A stretch of 64,000 nt of DNA from CAYQVO01 sp964421085. GTDB taxonomy: Bacteria > Bdellovibrionota_C > UBA2361 > CAYQVO01. This document shows positions 9,240 to 17,991 of the stretch, piece after piece. Location: assembly GCA_964421085.1 (NCBI GenBank), contig CAYQVO010000010.1, forward strand, positions 1-64,000, given 5' to 3'. The notes below the pieces were generated by a model. The model worked only from the letters and a program-made list of their open reading frames with translations, was not told the DNA's origin and did no database searches. The stretch's first letter is position 1; the number at the start of each line of letters is the position of its first letter. Position numbers and translations under genes: made by a program.

Positions 9240-9314
9240 GCTCAACTCTTCCTCTCGCCTTGATCCTGAAAAAGTTATTGAGCATTTCAGCGAATGTGTG
9301 CGCAATTTGAAGCG

Positions 9315-9332
9315 AAAAATGCAGAAGCTGCA
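9315..9332 (-). terminator. Short terminator after leuB
   Basis: On the minus strand a small hairpin TGCAG-CTT-CTGCA is followed by TTTTT, a few bases beyond the leuB stop (9345). The stem is only five pairs, so efficiency is uncertain. It is the expected end of the leuACDB transcript. Confidence 0.45.
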
Positions 9333-9344
9333 ATGATCCCGCTT

Positions 9345-10427
9345 TTATTGCTGCAGATGCCGGATCACCTCGTCGGTGAATTCCCTGGACCCGACAAGCT
9401 TCTTTGATTCCTGATAGATATCCTTTGTGCGAAAGCCGTCACGAAGCGCCTCCTGCACCGCAAATTCGATGGAAGAAGCCTCGCGGACGAGCCCGAAGGA
9501 GTATCTCAGCATCATCGCGGCTGAAAGAATCTGCGCTATGGGGTTTGCGACCCCCTTTCCCGCTATGTCCGGCGCGGAGCCTCCGCTCGGCTCGTAAAGC
9601 CCGAAGCCGTCCTTATTAAAACTCGCTGAGGGTGTGAGCCCGAGTGATCCAGGAAGCACCGACGCGGCATCTGAGAGAATGTCTCCAAACATGTTTGAAG
9701 TGACAAGAACATCGAACTGGGAGGGGTTCCTTATAAGCTGCATCGCGCAGTTATCCACGAGCATATCCTCGAGGAGAACATCGGGATATTCATCCGCCAC
9801 TTCATGAACCACTGCCCGCCACAGTCTTGAAATTTCCAGGACATTCGCCTTGTCGACTGAGGTCACCTTTTTCGCCCTGCCCCGGGCTGCTTTGAAGGCT
9901 GTATGAGCGGCCGCCGTGATTTGATCTTCGCTGTATTCAGCTATGTCCCTTGCCCACCGGCGCCCCTCTTTTTCAAAACGTTTATGCTCTCCAAAATAGA
10001 GATCCCCGACGAGTTCACGGACAATCAGAAGATCGACACCAGTCCCGATAACAGACGGCTTGAGCGGACAGACATCTATGAGTTCCGGATAAACCCGCGC
10101 GGGGCGGAGATTCGAGTTGAACTGGAAATATTTCCTGATGGCAAGAATAGAATTCCTTTCACAGTCTTTCCACTTTGGAAGGCCGGCTTCAGATACCGGT
10201 CCGCCGACGGATCCGAACAGGATCGCTTCGGATCCTTCGCACAGCTTTTTCGTTTCCTCGGGGAAATGCGACTGGTGAACCTCGAAAGCGGCGCCGCCTG
10301 CGAGTCCGTGCCGGTACTCGAATTCATGGCCGGCTCCTGCTGCCACAGCGCCGAGAACGCGAAGCGCCTCGGTCATCACCTCCGGACCTATACCGTCACC
10401 CGCAAGCACTGCCACTACTGCTCTCAT
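9345..10427 (-). CDS. leuB: 3-isopropylmalate dehydrogenase
   Basis: A 360-residue NAD-dependent beta-decarboxylating dehydrogenase, the third enzyme step of leucine synthesis, converting 3-isopropylmalate to 2-ketoisocaproate. Seen in sequence: VLAGDGIGPEVMTEALRVL at the N-terminus, the substrate-binding region LRPARVYP, the VRELVGDLYFGE loop, SVDKANVLEISRLWR, and VTSNMFGDILSDAASVLPGS. GSAPDIAGKGVANPIA is the cofactor-binding region. It is the last gene of the leuACDB operon, two bases after leuD, with a GGGGG site before ATG 10427. Confidence 0.97.
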   Translation of the reverse strand: MRAVVAVLAGDGIGPEVMTEALRVLGAVAAGAGHEFEYRHGLAGGAAFEVHQSHFPEETKKLCEGSEAILFGSVGGPVSEAGLPKWKDCERNSILAIRKYFQFNSNLRPARVYPELIDVCPLKPSVIGTGVDLLIVRELVGDLYFGEHKRFEKEGRRWARDIAEYSEDQITAAAHTAFKAARGRAKKVTSVDKANVLEISRLWRAVVHEVADEYPDVLLEDMLVDNCAMQLIRNPSQFDVLVTSNMFGDILSDAASVLPGSLGLTPSASFNKDGFGLYEPSGGSAPDIAGKGVANPIAQILSAAMMLRYSFGLVREASSIEFAVQEALRDGFRTKDIYQESKKLVGSREFTDEVIRHLQQ

Positions 10428-10429
10428 AT

Positions 10430-11041
10430 TTACCCCCTCTCTTCAGGCTGCACGCCCTGGATGAAAGTTCCCGCCGCGGCGTCCCTGGACCAGGCCTCGA
10501 TCTTTTCTCTCTGCGCAAGTATATAGTCGAGTTCGTCCTTTCCTTCAAGGAGACAGTAACGCCTGAACCCGTCGAACTCGAAAGAATATTTCATTCCCGC
10601 TTTCCCTTTCACTGTCTGTTCAGCGAGATCGACTGTAAGCCGGAGATTCCCGTCCCGCCCTCTGTCCAGAAGGTTGTCCACTTCGTGATCCCGGAGAGTG
10701 ACGAGCAGAAGTCCGTTCTTCGCGCTGTTGTTGAAGAAGATATCGGCGAAGGACTTGGCGATAACCACGCGAATACCCCCTGCGAGCAGCGCCCATACAG
10801 CATGTTCTCTTGACGAACCGCAGCCGAAGTTGCTGTCACTCACCAGTATGCTCGCGCCCTTGAATTTTTCCAGATTGAAGGGGAACTCCGGGTCCTGCTC
10901 ACGGAGCCTCTGGAAAAGAGCGGATGCATAGCCTTCCTTCGTGATGTTCGTGAGAAACTGCGCAGGAATGATCATATCAGTGTCGACATTCCTGATGGGC
11001 AGTGTGATTACCTTTCCGGCATGTGATGTAAATTTTTCCAT
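10430..11041 (-). CDS. leuD: 3-isopropylmalate dehydratase small subunit
   Basis: A 203-residue small subunit of isopropylmalate isomerase, forming the swivelling domain that completes the active site of LeuC. Diagnostic stretches are RNVDTDMIIPAQFL, LVSDSNFGCGSSREHAVWAL and AKSFADIFFNNSAKNGLL. The frame is open further upstream, inside leuC, but ATG 11041 starts the protein at MEKFTSHAGKV as in homologues and leaves a 10-base gap after leuC. It acts in the cytoplasm in leucine synthesis. Confidence 0.96.
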   Translation of the reverse strand: MEKFTSHAGKVITLPIRNVDTDMIIPAQFLTNITKEGYASALFQRLREQDPEFPFNLEKFKGASILVSDSNFGCGSSREHAVWALLAGGIRVVIAKSFADIFFNNSAKNGLLLVTLRDHEVDNLLDRGRDGNLRLTVDLAEQTVKGKAGMKYSFEFDGFRRYCLLEGKDELDYILAQREKIEAWSRDAAAGTFIQGVQPEERG

Positions 11042-11051
11042 GACGCGACCC

Positions 11052-12452
11052 TTAAGCGAAATATTTCTCAGGCGAAGCAATGCATCCTGCGATAGCGCTC
11101 GCCGCCACTGTGGCCGGCGATGCAAGGTGAGTGATGCTCCCCGTGCCCTGACGGCCGATGAAATTCCTGTTGGTTGTGCTTATGCACCGCTTTCCGGCAG
11201 GGACCCTGTCGTCATTCATGGCAAGGCACATCGAACACCCCGGGAGCCTGAAGTCAGCTCCGGCTGCCTCAAAGACAGCGCGAAGGCCTTCCGCTTCAGC
11301 GCGGGCCATGACCTCTTCAGAACCTGGTACTACATAGAACGTCACCCGGGGATGAATCCTCTTTCCCTTCAACACTTTCGCTGCGATTCTGAGATCCTCG
11401 ATGCGCCCGTTGGTGCACGAGCCGAGAAAGGCCCAGTCGACAGGAACGCCCTCGATTTCAGCCCCTTCCTTCATGCCTGTGTAAGCCATTGCGGCTGCAG
11501 CGGCTTCCCTGTCTGCTTCAGGCAGTTCGTCAGGGCGGGGGACTTTCGCATTGATCCCGGCACCCTGTCCCGGATTGGTTCCCCATGTCACCATCGGACG
11601 GAGAACACTGAGGTCGATTACCGCATTTTTATCGAATGATGCGCCTTCATCACTGCGCAGACTCTCCCAGTATTTCACCGCTTCATTCCACCTGCCGCCT
11701 TTGGGAGCAAAGCGGCGGCTCTTCAGGTAATCAAAGGTCACCGCATCCGGCGCCATGAGTCCTGCCCGCGCTCCGCATTCGATGCTCATGTTGCAGACTG
11801 TCATCCGCTCTTCCATCGTCATTGCGCGAACGGCTTCGCCCGTATATTCGATGACGTGTCCGTTTGCGCCGCCGTTCCCGATCTCGGCAATAAGCTTCAG
11901 TATCGCGTCTTTTGCGAACACTCCTTTTCGAAAACGCCCCTTGAACTCCACCTTCATGCTCTTCGGTTTCGTCTGAAGCAGACAACCGCTCGCAAGCACA
12001 TGGCCGAGTTCAGAAGTTCCGACGCCGAAAGCAAGCGCGCCGAAAGCACCGTGCGTCGATGTATGCGAGTCTCCGCACACTATTGTCATACCCGGTTGAG
12101 TAACACCGAGCTCAGGTCCGATTACATGAATAACGCCGTGATGGCCGCTTCCGTAGTCGTAAACAGGAACGTGAAATTCACGGCAGTTTTTTCGTATCAC
12201 TTCCACCTGCGCTTTTGCAGCTTCATCATGAATGTGGTCTCTGTCTTTCCTGGTCGGGATGCTGTGATCGATGGTGGCAAGCACACGCGTGGTGTCCTTC
12301 ACCTTGAACCCCCGCTCGCGAAGCATATCGAACGCCTGTGCCGATGTGACTTCATGGAGAAGCGTGTAATCAATGCCGAGAATCGCCGGATGGCCCTCTT
12401 TCTGCGTGACTACATGGCTGTCCCATATTTTATCTATTATTGTCTTTCCCAT
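11052..12452 (-). CDS. leuC: 3-isopropylmalate dehydratase large subunit
   Basis: A 466-residue aconitase-family enzyme that isomerises 2-isopropylmalate to 3-isopropylmalate with LeuD. It carries the [4Fe-4S] ligands: one Cys in FLGSCTNGRIEDLRIAA and two in LPGCSMCLAMNDD. Other landmarks are IDHSIPT, CGDSHTSTHGAFGALAFG and RNFIGRQGTGS. Length is normal for the bacterial type. An AGAAGGAGG site in the end of leuA precedes ATG 12452, and the intergenic gap is two bases, so it is cotranscribed with leuA. Confidence 0.97.
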   Translation of the reverse strand: MGKTIIDKIWDSHVVTQKEGHPAILGIDYTLLHEVTSAQAFDMLRERGFKVKDTTRVLATIDHSIPTRKDRDHIHDEAAKAQVEVIRKNCREFHVPVYDYGSGHHGVIHVIGPELGVTQPGMTIVCGDSHTSTHGAFGALAFGVGTSELGHVLASGCLLQTKPKSMKVEFKGRFRKGVFAKDAILKLIAEIGNGGANGHVIEYTGEAVRAMTMEERMTVCNMSIECGARAGLMAPDAVTFDYLKSRRFAPKGGRWNEAVKYWESLRSDEGASFDKNAVIDLSVLRPMVTWGTNPGQGAGINAKVPRPDELPEADREAAAAAMAYTGMKEGAEIEGVPVDWAFLGSCTNGRIEDLRIAAKVLKGKRIHPRVTFYVVPGSEEVMARAEAEGLRAVFEAAGADFRLPGCSMCLAMNDDRVPAGKRCISTTNRNFIGRQGTGSITHLASPATVAASAIAGCIASPEKYFA

Positions 12453-12454
12453 GA

Positions 12455-14077
12455 TTAACCCGCCTCCTTCTGGTGCGGAGCCTGTTGCTCTTTCCGTCTG
12501 TAATGCCTGTGGACATAAGCGCGATTCACTGAATCCACAAGCGCTTTCATTGCGGATATCTCGATATCCTGATCTTCTCCGCGTCCTTCGAAGAGTTCGT
12601 TCTGTTCATTTATCACAACGATGGATGACCTTCCCACTGCAGAAATGCCTGAACCCACTGATTCACTGCCATAACTGTGAATATTGAGGCCCGGGAAATG
12701 CTGGTCAATCAGATGTTTAAGGACCGCAAGGGCTGAATCATTTCCTTCAGCCTGCTCCACCATTTCGCCCTGGCAGTCGAAGAAACGCCCCTGGAGGCGG
12801 ATCTTCGCCACGTTCGCGTCCTTGGAATAATTGTATTCTGTTATGTGCACGGGCTTTCTGTATTCGAAGTACCCGTTCAGAAGCTCTTCATCCGTGATTC
12901 CCTTCCGGCGTTCACTGTAAAGATCCTTTATGAACTGAGCGATCCTCGCCTTTTCTTTTTCTTCACAGACGTAGCCGTGCTTCTCAATCATCGCTTTTGC
13001 GTGATTGCTTCCGCTAAGAGGCCCGAACACGAAAGTAATGTCCTTGCCTGTCTCCCGGGGATCAAAGGGCTGATACGCAAGCGGGTTTTTAAGTATGGCG
13101 TTCGTGTGGCCGCCCGACGAATGCCTTGCGGCGTTATCTCCGGTTATCGGCCAGTGCGGCTGCCGGGGCAGCATGAACTTGTGCACGAAATCGGAGGCGG
13201 CCTGCAGATGTTCGATTTTTGCGCGGGTGTACAGCTTGCTGTCGCCATCGAGCTGCTCAAAGGTGCGGATTATCATGATGCACTGCTCGATAGCAGTGTT
13301 GCCGGCGCGCTCTCCCACCCCGTTGATGCATCCTTCGATCTGCCGCGCGGGGCCGTAGAAAACGGCGTTCAATGAGTTCTGCACCGCCATTCCGAAATCG
13401 TTGTGACAGTGTGTCGACCAGGTGATCTGCCTGCCGGGGAACTCCTTCGCGATTATCGCGGCATGCGCCTTCATTTTTTCAACAAAGTACTCCTCTCCTT
13501 CGAGCCAGCACGCTCCGCCTATTGTATCCGGACAGTTTATTACTGATGCGCCCCCTTCAACTGCCGCGCGGATGACATCCGTCGTAAAATCAAAGTTTTT
13601 ACCCATACGTGAATAACCCTCCGGGCTGTATTCAACTTCGAGTCCAGCCTGCACAGCCTTGCGGACAAAATCATGCGTATCCTTAACGAGCTGCGATTTG
13701 TTCTCCGCCTTCTCACCGATCGACGCCTTCATGAGGTTCGGATCCACCGGCAGGTAGACGTGCAGCCTGGCTTTTTTGTATGAAACCGCAGGAAGGAGGG
13801 ATTCAATCGTCTTGTCGACCTGCTCTTCCCGGAGCTGGCAGAGTCCGGCAATAACGGGACTATCCGGCTGAGGCGCAACTTCAACTGCGATGCGGTTTAC
13901 GATCGAGAAATCGAGACTGCTTGCCGAGGGAAAGCCGGCCTCCAGAGCGTCGACCCCGAGCAGGGACGCCAGCCGGGCGTATTCGAGGCAGCGCTCAAAG
14001 CTCATTCCGGCGCCTGGGCACTGTTGTCCGTCCCGCAGAGTTGTGTCGAAAATCTTTACACAGTTATTTGATTCCAT
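12455..14077 (-). CDS. leuA: 2-isopropylmalate synthase
   Basis: A 540-residue enzyme condensing acetyl-CoA with 2-ketoisovalerate, the committed step to leucine. The catalytic TIM barrel begins FDTTLRDGQQCPGAGMSF and includes THCHNDFGMAVQNSL and NGVGERAGNTAIEQ. A C-terminal LeuA-dimer regulatory domain (about residues 395-520, with GRFFDCQGEM and SVGSGISAVGRSSIVV) should give feedback inhibition by leucine. ATG 14077 is preferred because GAGG lies five bases upstream; a GTG two codons earlier has no spacing for a ribosome site. It is the first gene of the operon, directly behind a leucine attenuator. Confidence 0.95.
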   Translation of the reverse strand: MESNNCVKIFDTTLRDGQQCPGAGMSFERCLEYARLASLLGVDALEAGFPSASSLDFSIVNRIAVEVAPQPDSPVIAGLCQLREEQVDKTIESLLPAVSYKKARLHVYLPVDPNLMKASIGEKAENKSQLVKDTHDFVRKAVQAGLEVEYSPEGYSRMGKNFDFTTDVIRAAVEGGASVINCPDTIGGACWLEGEEYFVEKMKAHAAIIAKEFPGRQITWSTHCHNDFGMAVQNSLNAVFYGPARQIEGCINGVGERAGNTAIEQCIMIIRTFEQLDGDSKLYTRAKIEHLQAASDFVHKFMLPRQPHWPITGDNAARHSSGGHTNAILKNPLAYQPFDPRETGKDITFVFGPLSGSNHAKAMIEKHGYVCEEKEKARIAQFIKDLYSERRKGITDEELLNGYFEYRKPVHITEYNYSKDANVAKIRLQGRFFDCQGEMVEQAEGNDSALAVLKHLIDQHFPGLNIHSYGSESVGSGISAVGRSSIVVINEQNELFEGRGEDQDIEISAMKALVDSVNRAYVHRHYRRKEQQAPHQKEAG

Positions 14078-14103
14078 AGCCACCTCAAAAATACAGCCAC
14101 CCC

Positions 14104-14134
14104 AAAAAAAAGGCCCTGATTTCTCAGAGCCCTT
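14104..14134 (-). terminator. leu attenuator terminator
   Basis: On the minus strand, AAGGGCTCTGA-GAAA-TCAGGGCCTT folds into a hairpin followed by a T8 run. It lies 27 bases before leuA ATG and well after the leader peptide, as required for a regulated premature terminator. Confidence 0.85.
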
Positions 14135-14168
14135 AAGGTAAAAACCATGCGACTCTGATCAGAGCTGA

Positions 14169-14207
14169 TTAAGTCGCAAGAAGGAGGAGATTTGAAACTG
14201 ATTTCAT
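14169..14207 (-). CDS. leuL: leu operon leader peptide
   Basis: A 12-codon open frame with four consecutive leucine codons (CTC CTC CTT CTT), encoding M-K-S-V-S-N-L-L-L-L-A-T. An AAGGAG site lies 14 bases upstream of ATG 14207, a little far; an in-frame CTG three codons earlier is a better-spaced alternative start. The run of Leu codons ends just where the pause hairpin begins, so low charged tRNA-Leu would stall the ribosome over the 5' arm of that hairpin and favour the antiterminator. Too short for gene callers. Confidence 0.8.
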   Translation of the reverse strand: MKSVSNLLLLAT

Positions 14208-14313
14208 AAATCGCAGATTATCTCCTTTCACAGTCTAAGGCAATAGTAACTCCTCACGCCGAAACCTTCCCATCCCCCTTGCCCCCCAATATCCTGGTGG
14301 TACAGTGTTTCTC

Positions 14314-15660
14314 ATGAGCAGGAAACTGTGGGAAAAGGGAATCGCCGGCGACCAGGACATGCAGAGGTTGACTGTCGGGAACGATCCGGTCATCGACACG
14401 GCGCTTGTTGTGTGGGACGCTGCAGGTTCCGCCGCGCATGCGAAAATGCTCGCCAGGATCGGCATTCTTTCCGACGCCGAATGCCGAGATCTGGTCTCAT
14501 GTCTCAAAGAGATCCATCAGCTTGACCGGCAGTTCGAAATCCCTTACGAACTCGAAGACGTTCATACTGCGGTTGAAAATTTTCTCGTGAAAAACATCGG
14601 CGAGCCCGGCCGGAGGATTCATGCCGGGAGGTCAAGGAATGATCAGGTGATGCTCGCCCTGCGTCTTCTCATGCGCGACACTCTTCTCCAGTGGCTCCGT
14701 AAAATCGGGGAGTTTATGCGCGTCGTAGAGTCCCGTTTTGATACAGACGGCGAACTTCAGATGCCCGGATACACCCACATGCAGCCTGCCATGCCGTCGA
14801 GCGCCGGGATGTGGCTGCACTGCTGGTATGAAGGCGGGCTTGCGCTCCTGAAGGACGGCCTTAGTCTCTTCCATGCGATGAACTGCAGCCCTCTGGGCTC
14901 AGCCGCCGGCTTCGGCACACCGCTTGGACTCGACAGAAAATATGTAGCTGAACTTCTTGGATTCGAAAGGGTTCAGAGAAGCTTCATCGACGTAAACAAC
15001 AGCCGGGGAAGGTACGAAGAGAGACTCCTTCGCTTTGCTCTGGATATTACAGCAATGTTCGAGAAGATGGCGTCTGACATCCTTATGTTCGCGACAAAAG
15101 AGTACGGCTTTGTCTCGCTTGCGGAAGAGTTCACGACAGGTTCCTCTATTATGCCGCAGAAGAAGAATTTCGATATTGTGGAACTCCTTCGCGGAAAAAC
15201 CTCCGCAATCAGGGGCGTGCTTGCGGAACTCAATTCTCTTAACGCAAAGCTTCCCTCGAGTTATCACCGCGACTTTCAGCTCGGAAAAGAACCTCTGCTC
15301 AGAGGAATCCACACGGCAGACGACGCGTTCGAGATGGCCATGATCGTAATGAAGCAGCTTGTGTTCAACAAAGATCGCATGGCAGCGGTAATGTATCCGG
15401 AAATCTACTCCACATATGAGGCGTACAGAGAGGTCCGTGCAGGCACTCCGTTCAGAGATGCATATAAAAACGCGGCAAAGAAAATTGAAGATGGAAGCAT
15501 AAATTCAGGCGATTACGCGGCGGAAACCGCCGCAGTGCAGAGAGAGGTCGAGACTGATATGAACGAAGCACGGGCTGAAACAACCGCGGTTTTGAAGGAG
15601 ATCGACGAACTGAGAGGACGGATTGATAAGTGCATCGCAGGGGCGCTTGAAAAGTTGTGA
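14314..15660 (+). CDS. argH: Argininosuccinate lyase
   Basis: A 448-residue fumarase/aspartase-superfamily lyase that splits argininosuccinate into arginine and fumarate, the last step of arginine synthesis. Signatures are EDVHTAVENFLV, HAGRSRNDQVMLALRLLMRD, PGYTHMQPAMPSS and GSSIMPQKKNFDIVELLRGK, the catalytic Ser loop. The LWEKG N-terminus and insert pattern look closer to Bacteroidetes-type ArgH than to proteobacterial enzymes. ATG 14314 is chosen; a GTG nine bases upstream (14305), four bases from GGTGG, is a real alternative. It is divergent from the leu operon and heads a run with the two following genes. Confidence 0.95.
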   Translation: MSRKLWEKGIAGDQDMQRLTVGNDPVIDTALVVWDAAGSAAHAKMLARIGILSDAECRDLVSCLKEIHQLDRQFEIPYELEDVHTAVENFLVKNIGEPGRRIHAGRSRNDQVMLALRLLMRDTLLQWLRKIGEFMRVVESRFDTDGELQMPGYTHMQPAMPSSAGMWLHCWYEGGLALLKDGLSLFHAMNCSPLGSAAGFGTPLGLDRKYVAELLGFERVQRSFIDVNNSRGRYEERLLRFALDITAMFEKMASDILMFATKEYGFVSLAEEFTTGSSIMPQKKNFDIVELLRGKTSAIRGVLAELNSLNAKLPSSYHRDFQLGKEPLLRGIHTADDAFEMAMIVMKQLVFNKDRMAAVMYPEIYSTYEAYREVRAGTPFRDAYKNAAKKIEDGSINSGDYAAETAAVQREVETDMNEARAETTAVLKEIDELRGRIDKCIAGALEKL

Positions 15661-15717
15661 CAGTTGTGACATTCCCGGCTTTTTGCGGAGAAATGCCGGG
15701 ATGGTCGTAACTGTCAC
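15657..15717. repeat. Large imperfect inverted repeat at the end of argH
   Basis: Arms at 15657-15679 and 15695-15717 match at 19 of 23 positions (outer GTGACAGTT/AACTGTCAC, inner CCCGGC/GCCGGG) around a 15-base loop. The left arm includes the argH stop and a tandem GTTGTGACA repeat. The right arm covers the probable start codon of the next gene (15701). It may be a transcript-end hairpin, a translational gate, or a mobile palindrome. Confidence 0.7.
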
Positions 15718-17029
15718 GGGCTGCTTTTTCCTCGCTGCCGGAATCTTCAACGATTTCTCTCTCGATGAAATCTGGGCATACAACATCGGGCGCGAAGCGC
15801 CCTCGATGCGGGGTGTACTGACACAGTCGAAAGTAGAGATACATCCTCTGAATATCATATATATGTATCTGATGGGCGATCAGATGTACTGGCCTCTTTA
15901 CAGGCTCGAGGCCCTTGCCGCCGGCATCGGGACACTGATTCTGGTTTACCTCCATGCGCGGAAACTGGAATTTGCCGAGGGATTTGCCCTCGCCGTCTTT
16001 TTTTCATTCTCCTACCTCATGATCCTTTACGGTTCGGAAGCTCGCGGATATTCGTGCATGCTGTTCTTCATACTGCTGTCATGGCTCACTATCGAGCGAT
16101 TTTCCGGGCTGTCGGCTGTCTCAACCTGTCTTGCTCTTTTCTCTCATCCAGGCGCCGTGCAGTATTATCTCTCCATTGCGGCGTGGAGGAGAAAGCCGCT
16201 GATTGTTTTAGTGCTGCCTCTGATGACACTCGGGGGAATGTATCTGACCGGGATAATCCGGCTCGGACAGGCGTCGGGTAATATTTACAGTCCGCTTGAT
16301 CTTGCTGTTAACACCTTCTGCGTGAGCTTCGGCGCTCCGCCTGTTTCCAGTGAAAGGCCCGGCCTGACTCTCGCTCTGGTCATTCTCGCGCTTGCTCTTG
16401 CGGTCATTTTTCTGAGAGAAATTTTCGACCTGAAACGCGAAGATAGCGGCAGATGGCTGTTCTATCTTTTAATGATATTCATCGTCCCTTTCGCTGTGAT
16501 GGCCGCGTCAAGGAGAGAGACAGCTGAAGTTCGCTACTTCCTCCCCTCTGTCGCATTCTCGTATTTCCTGGCGGCAGGCATCATAAAGAGATGGGTGAAG
16601 CGAGGCTGGGCAGGCAAGCTCCTTGCTGTGTGCGTTCTTGCGGGTTTTGTGTTCGGAAACTCGATTTATCTCACGGATTTTCTCCGTTACGGACGGGGAC
16701 AGTATCTCAAGGCACTCCAGTATATAGTCGAAAACAGTCCTCAGGACGCGCCAATACGTATCAGCAGCAGTTTCGATTTCAGGAGTCGGATGACTATCGA
16801 CTTCTACAGGAAGTATCTCCCCGCCGGTGTCGATGTTCGGTATGAAAGCCTGAATACTCCCGCTCATCCGCCTGTAGACTGGCACTTCCAGCTTTCTCAG
16901 GACAGATTTTACGAGCCTCCTCAAGATCTGGTGCTCGAGAGGAAGCATCTGTTCAAACTCGAACGCGAGTTTCGTTATACATATGGATCGGGATGGAACT
17001 GGTATTTATATCGAAAGGTGGGCCAATGA
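15701..17029 (+). CDS. GT-C fold membrane glycosyltransferase-like protein (PMT/ArnT type)
   Basis: A 442-residue multi-pass membrane protein. The N-terminal loop carries FSLDEIW, the acidic motif expected of lipid-phosphate-sugar glycosyltransferases of the PMT/ArnT superfamily, and about ten hydrophobic segments follow (for example FALAVFFSFSYLMILYG, LALVILALALAVIFL, LLMIFIVPFAVMAA). A soluble C-terminal domain of about 110 residues ends the protein. It probably transfers a sugar from a polyprenyl carrier on the periplasmic side; donor and acceptor are unknown. ATG 15701 is preferred because the longer frame runs back into argH. It overlaps the next gene by ATGA. Confidence 0.7.
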   Translation: MVVTVTGCFFLAAGIFNDFSLDEIWAYNIGREAPSMRGVLTQSKVEIHPLNIIYMYLMGDQMYWPLYRLEALAAGIGTLILVYLHARKLEFAEGFALAVFFSFSYLMILYGSEARGYSCMLFFILLSWLTIERFSGLSAVSTCLALFSHPGAVQYYLSIAAWRRKPLIVLVLPLMTLGGMYLTGIIRLGQASGNIYSPLDLAVNTFCVSFGAPPVSSERPGLTLALVILALALAVIFLREIFDLKREDSGRWLFYLLMIFIVPFAVMAASRRETAEVRYFLPSVAFSYFLAAGIIKRWVKRGWAGKLLAVCVLAGFVFGNSIYLTDFLRYGRGQYLKALQYIVENSPQDAPIRISSSFDFRSRMTIDFYRKYLPAGVDVRYESLNTPAHPPVDWHFQLSQDRFYEPPQDLVLERKHLFKLEREFRYTYGSGWNWYLYRKVGQ

Positions 17030-17991
17030 AAAAATTATGCGGCTTTCTTGTTTTCGTGCTGGCAACTGCGGCTCTCTCCATTGCCGACGAGCTCCCATCC
17101 TGGCGCGACAGCGCAAACAAAGAAAAAATTATTTCGTTCATCTCCAGGATTACCGATGAAAAAAATACCGGCTTTGTGAAGGAGGATGACCGTATTGCAG
17201 TCTTTGACAACGACGGCACCCTGATGGTCGAGCTTCCCGATTACGCTCACCTTGCTTTCCTGAAATCGCTGAAATCACCTGAGTCTTCGGCGATATTCTC
17301 CTGGATGAAGCGCAGTATATATGGAGAGTACGGCTATCTGCCTGGACTCCAGGCGGGGATGACTTCAGACGAGTACAGCCACCGGGTCAAAGAGTGGCTC
17401 TCCAGAGACAGGCATCCGCGTTTTGGAGAGCTGTATGGAGCATGCGCTTACCAGCCGATGCTGGAGCTTATCCGTCTTCTCAGAAGCAGGAACTTTACAA
17501 TCTATCTCTGCTCCGGGAGCGATGCCGACTTTCTCAGAGCATTCTCTCAGAGCTCGTTTGGAATTCCGCCTGACCGGGTGATAGGAAGCCTTCCTGAATG
17601 GAATGTTTCGGCTTCTGAGAACGGGCTTTCGATGCTGCGGACAGACAGAAACGCAAATCCGAATCTCGGAATGCACAAGGCGGTCAATATCCACAATATC
17701 ACCGGAAAGAGACCTGTGATCGCGGCAGGAAACACTGACAATGATCTTCACATGCTTCTGCTTGCTCAGGGAAGAGGAGCGGCACTTGGACTGGCCGTGT
17801 ATCACGACGATGCCGAGAGGGAGTATGCCTATGATGAAGATACTTCGGAACTCCTTGCCGCGGCAAAAGCCAATGACTGGGCTGTTGTGAGCATGAAGGA
17901 CGACTGGGAAAGAGTGTTTTCCACGAGCAGAACTAACGAATCGCGGCCAGTACAATCAGCATCAGACACAGCGCCGTCAGGGAAACTATAG
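17026..17991 (+). CDS. Exported HAD-superfamily phosphatase
   Basis: A 321-residue HAD hydrolase with an N-terminal signal peptide (MKKLCGFLVFVLATAALSIA). Motif I is VFDNDGTLMVE (nucleophile Asp), motif II is LCSGSDADFL, and motif III is AAGNTDNDLHML; the helical cap lies between motifs I and II. The pattern resembles phosphoserine-phosphatase-like acid phosphatases located outside the cytoplasm. ATG 17026 makes a four-base ATGA overlap with the membrane glycosyltransferase, so the two are translationally coupled. Its last 59 bases overlap the convergent Nramp gene. Substrate unknown. Confidence 0.82.
   Translation: MKKLCGFLVFVLATAALSIADELPSWRDSANKEKIISFISRITDEKNTGFVKEDDRIAVFDNDGTLMVELPDYAHLAFLKSLKSPESSAIFSWMKRSIYGEYGYLPGLQAGMTSDEYSHRVKEWLSRDRHPRFGELYGACAYQPMLELIRLLRSRNFTIYLCSGSDADFLRAFSQSSFGIPPDRVIGSLPEWNVSASENGLSMLRTDRNANPNLGMHKAVNIHNITGKRPVIAAGNTDNDLHMLLLAQGRGAALGLAVYHDDAEREYAYDEDTSELLAAAKANDWAVVSMKDDWERVFSTSRTNESRPVQSASDTAPSGKL

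Larger units (their letters stand above)
14104..14225 (-). promoter_or_regulatory. leu operon attenuator (leader RNA)
   Basis: Read on the minus strand, this leader contains a ribosome site, a short leucine-rich peptide (14169-14207), and a pause hairpin in which GCGACT at the end of the peptide gene pairs with AGTCGC, reinforced by ATCAG/CTGAT. A terminator hairpin with eight T residues follows (14104-14134). TCAGAG in the 3' arm of the pause hairpin is exactly complementary to CTCTGA in the 5' arm of the terminator, so an antiterminator can form when ribosomes stall on Leu codons. This is the classical trp/leu/his attenuation design, read directly from sequence; function is inferred. Confidence 0.85.

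Noticed and set aside
14148..14166. TGATCAGAG palindrome in the leu leader as a CRP/FNR operator
   Set aside because: The spacing does not give TGAY-N4-RTCA, and the bases are fully explained by the attenuator stems.
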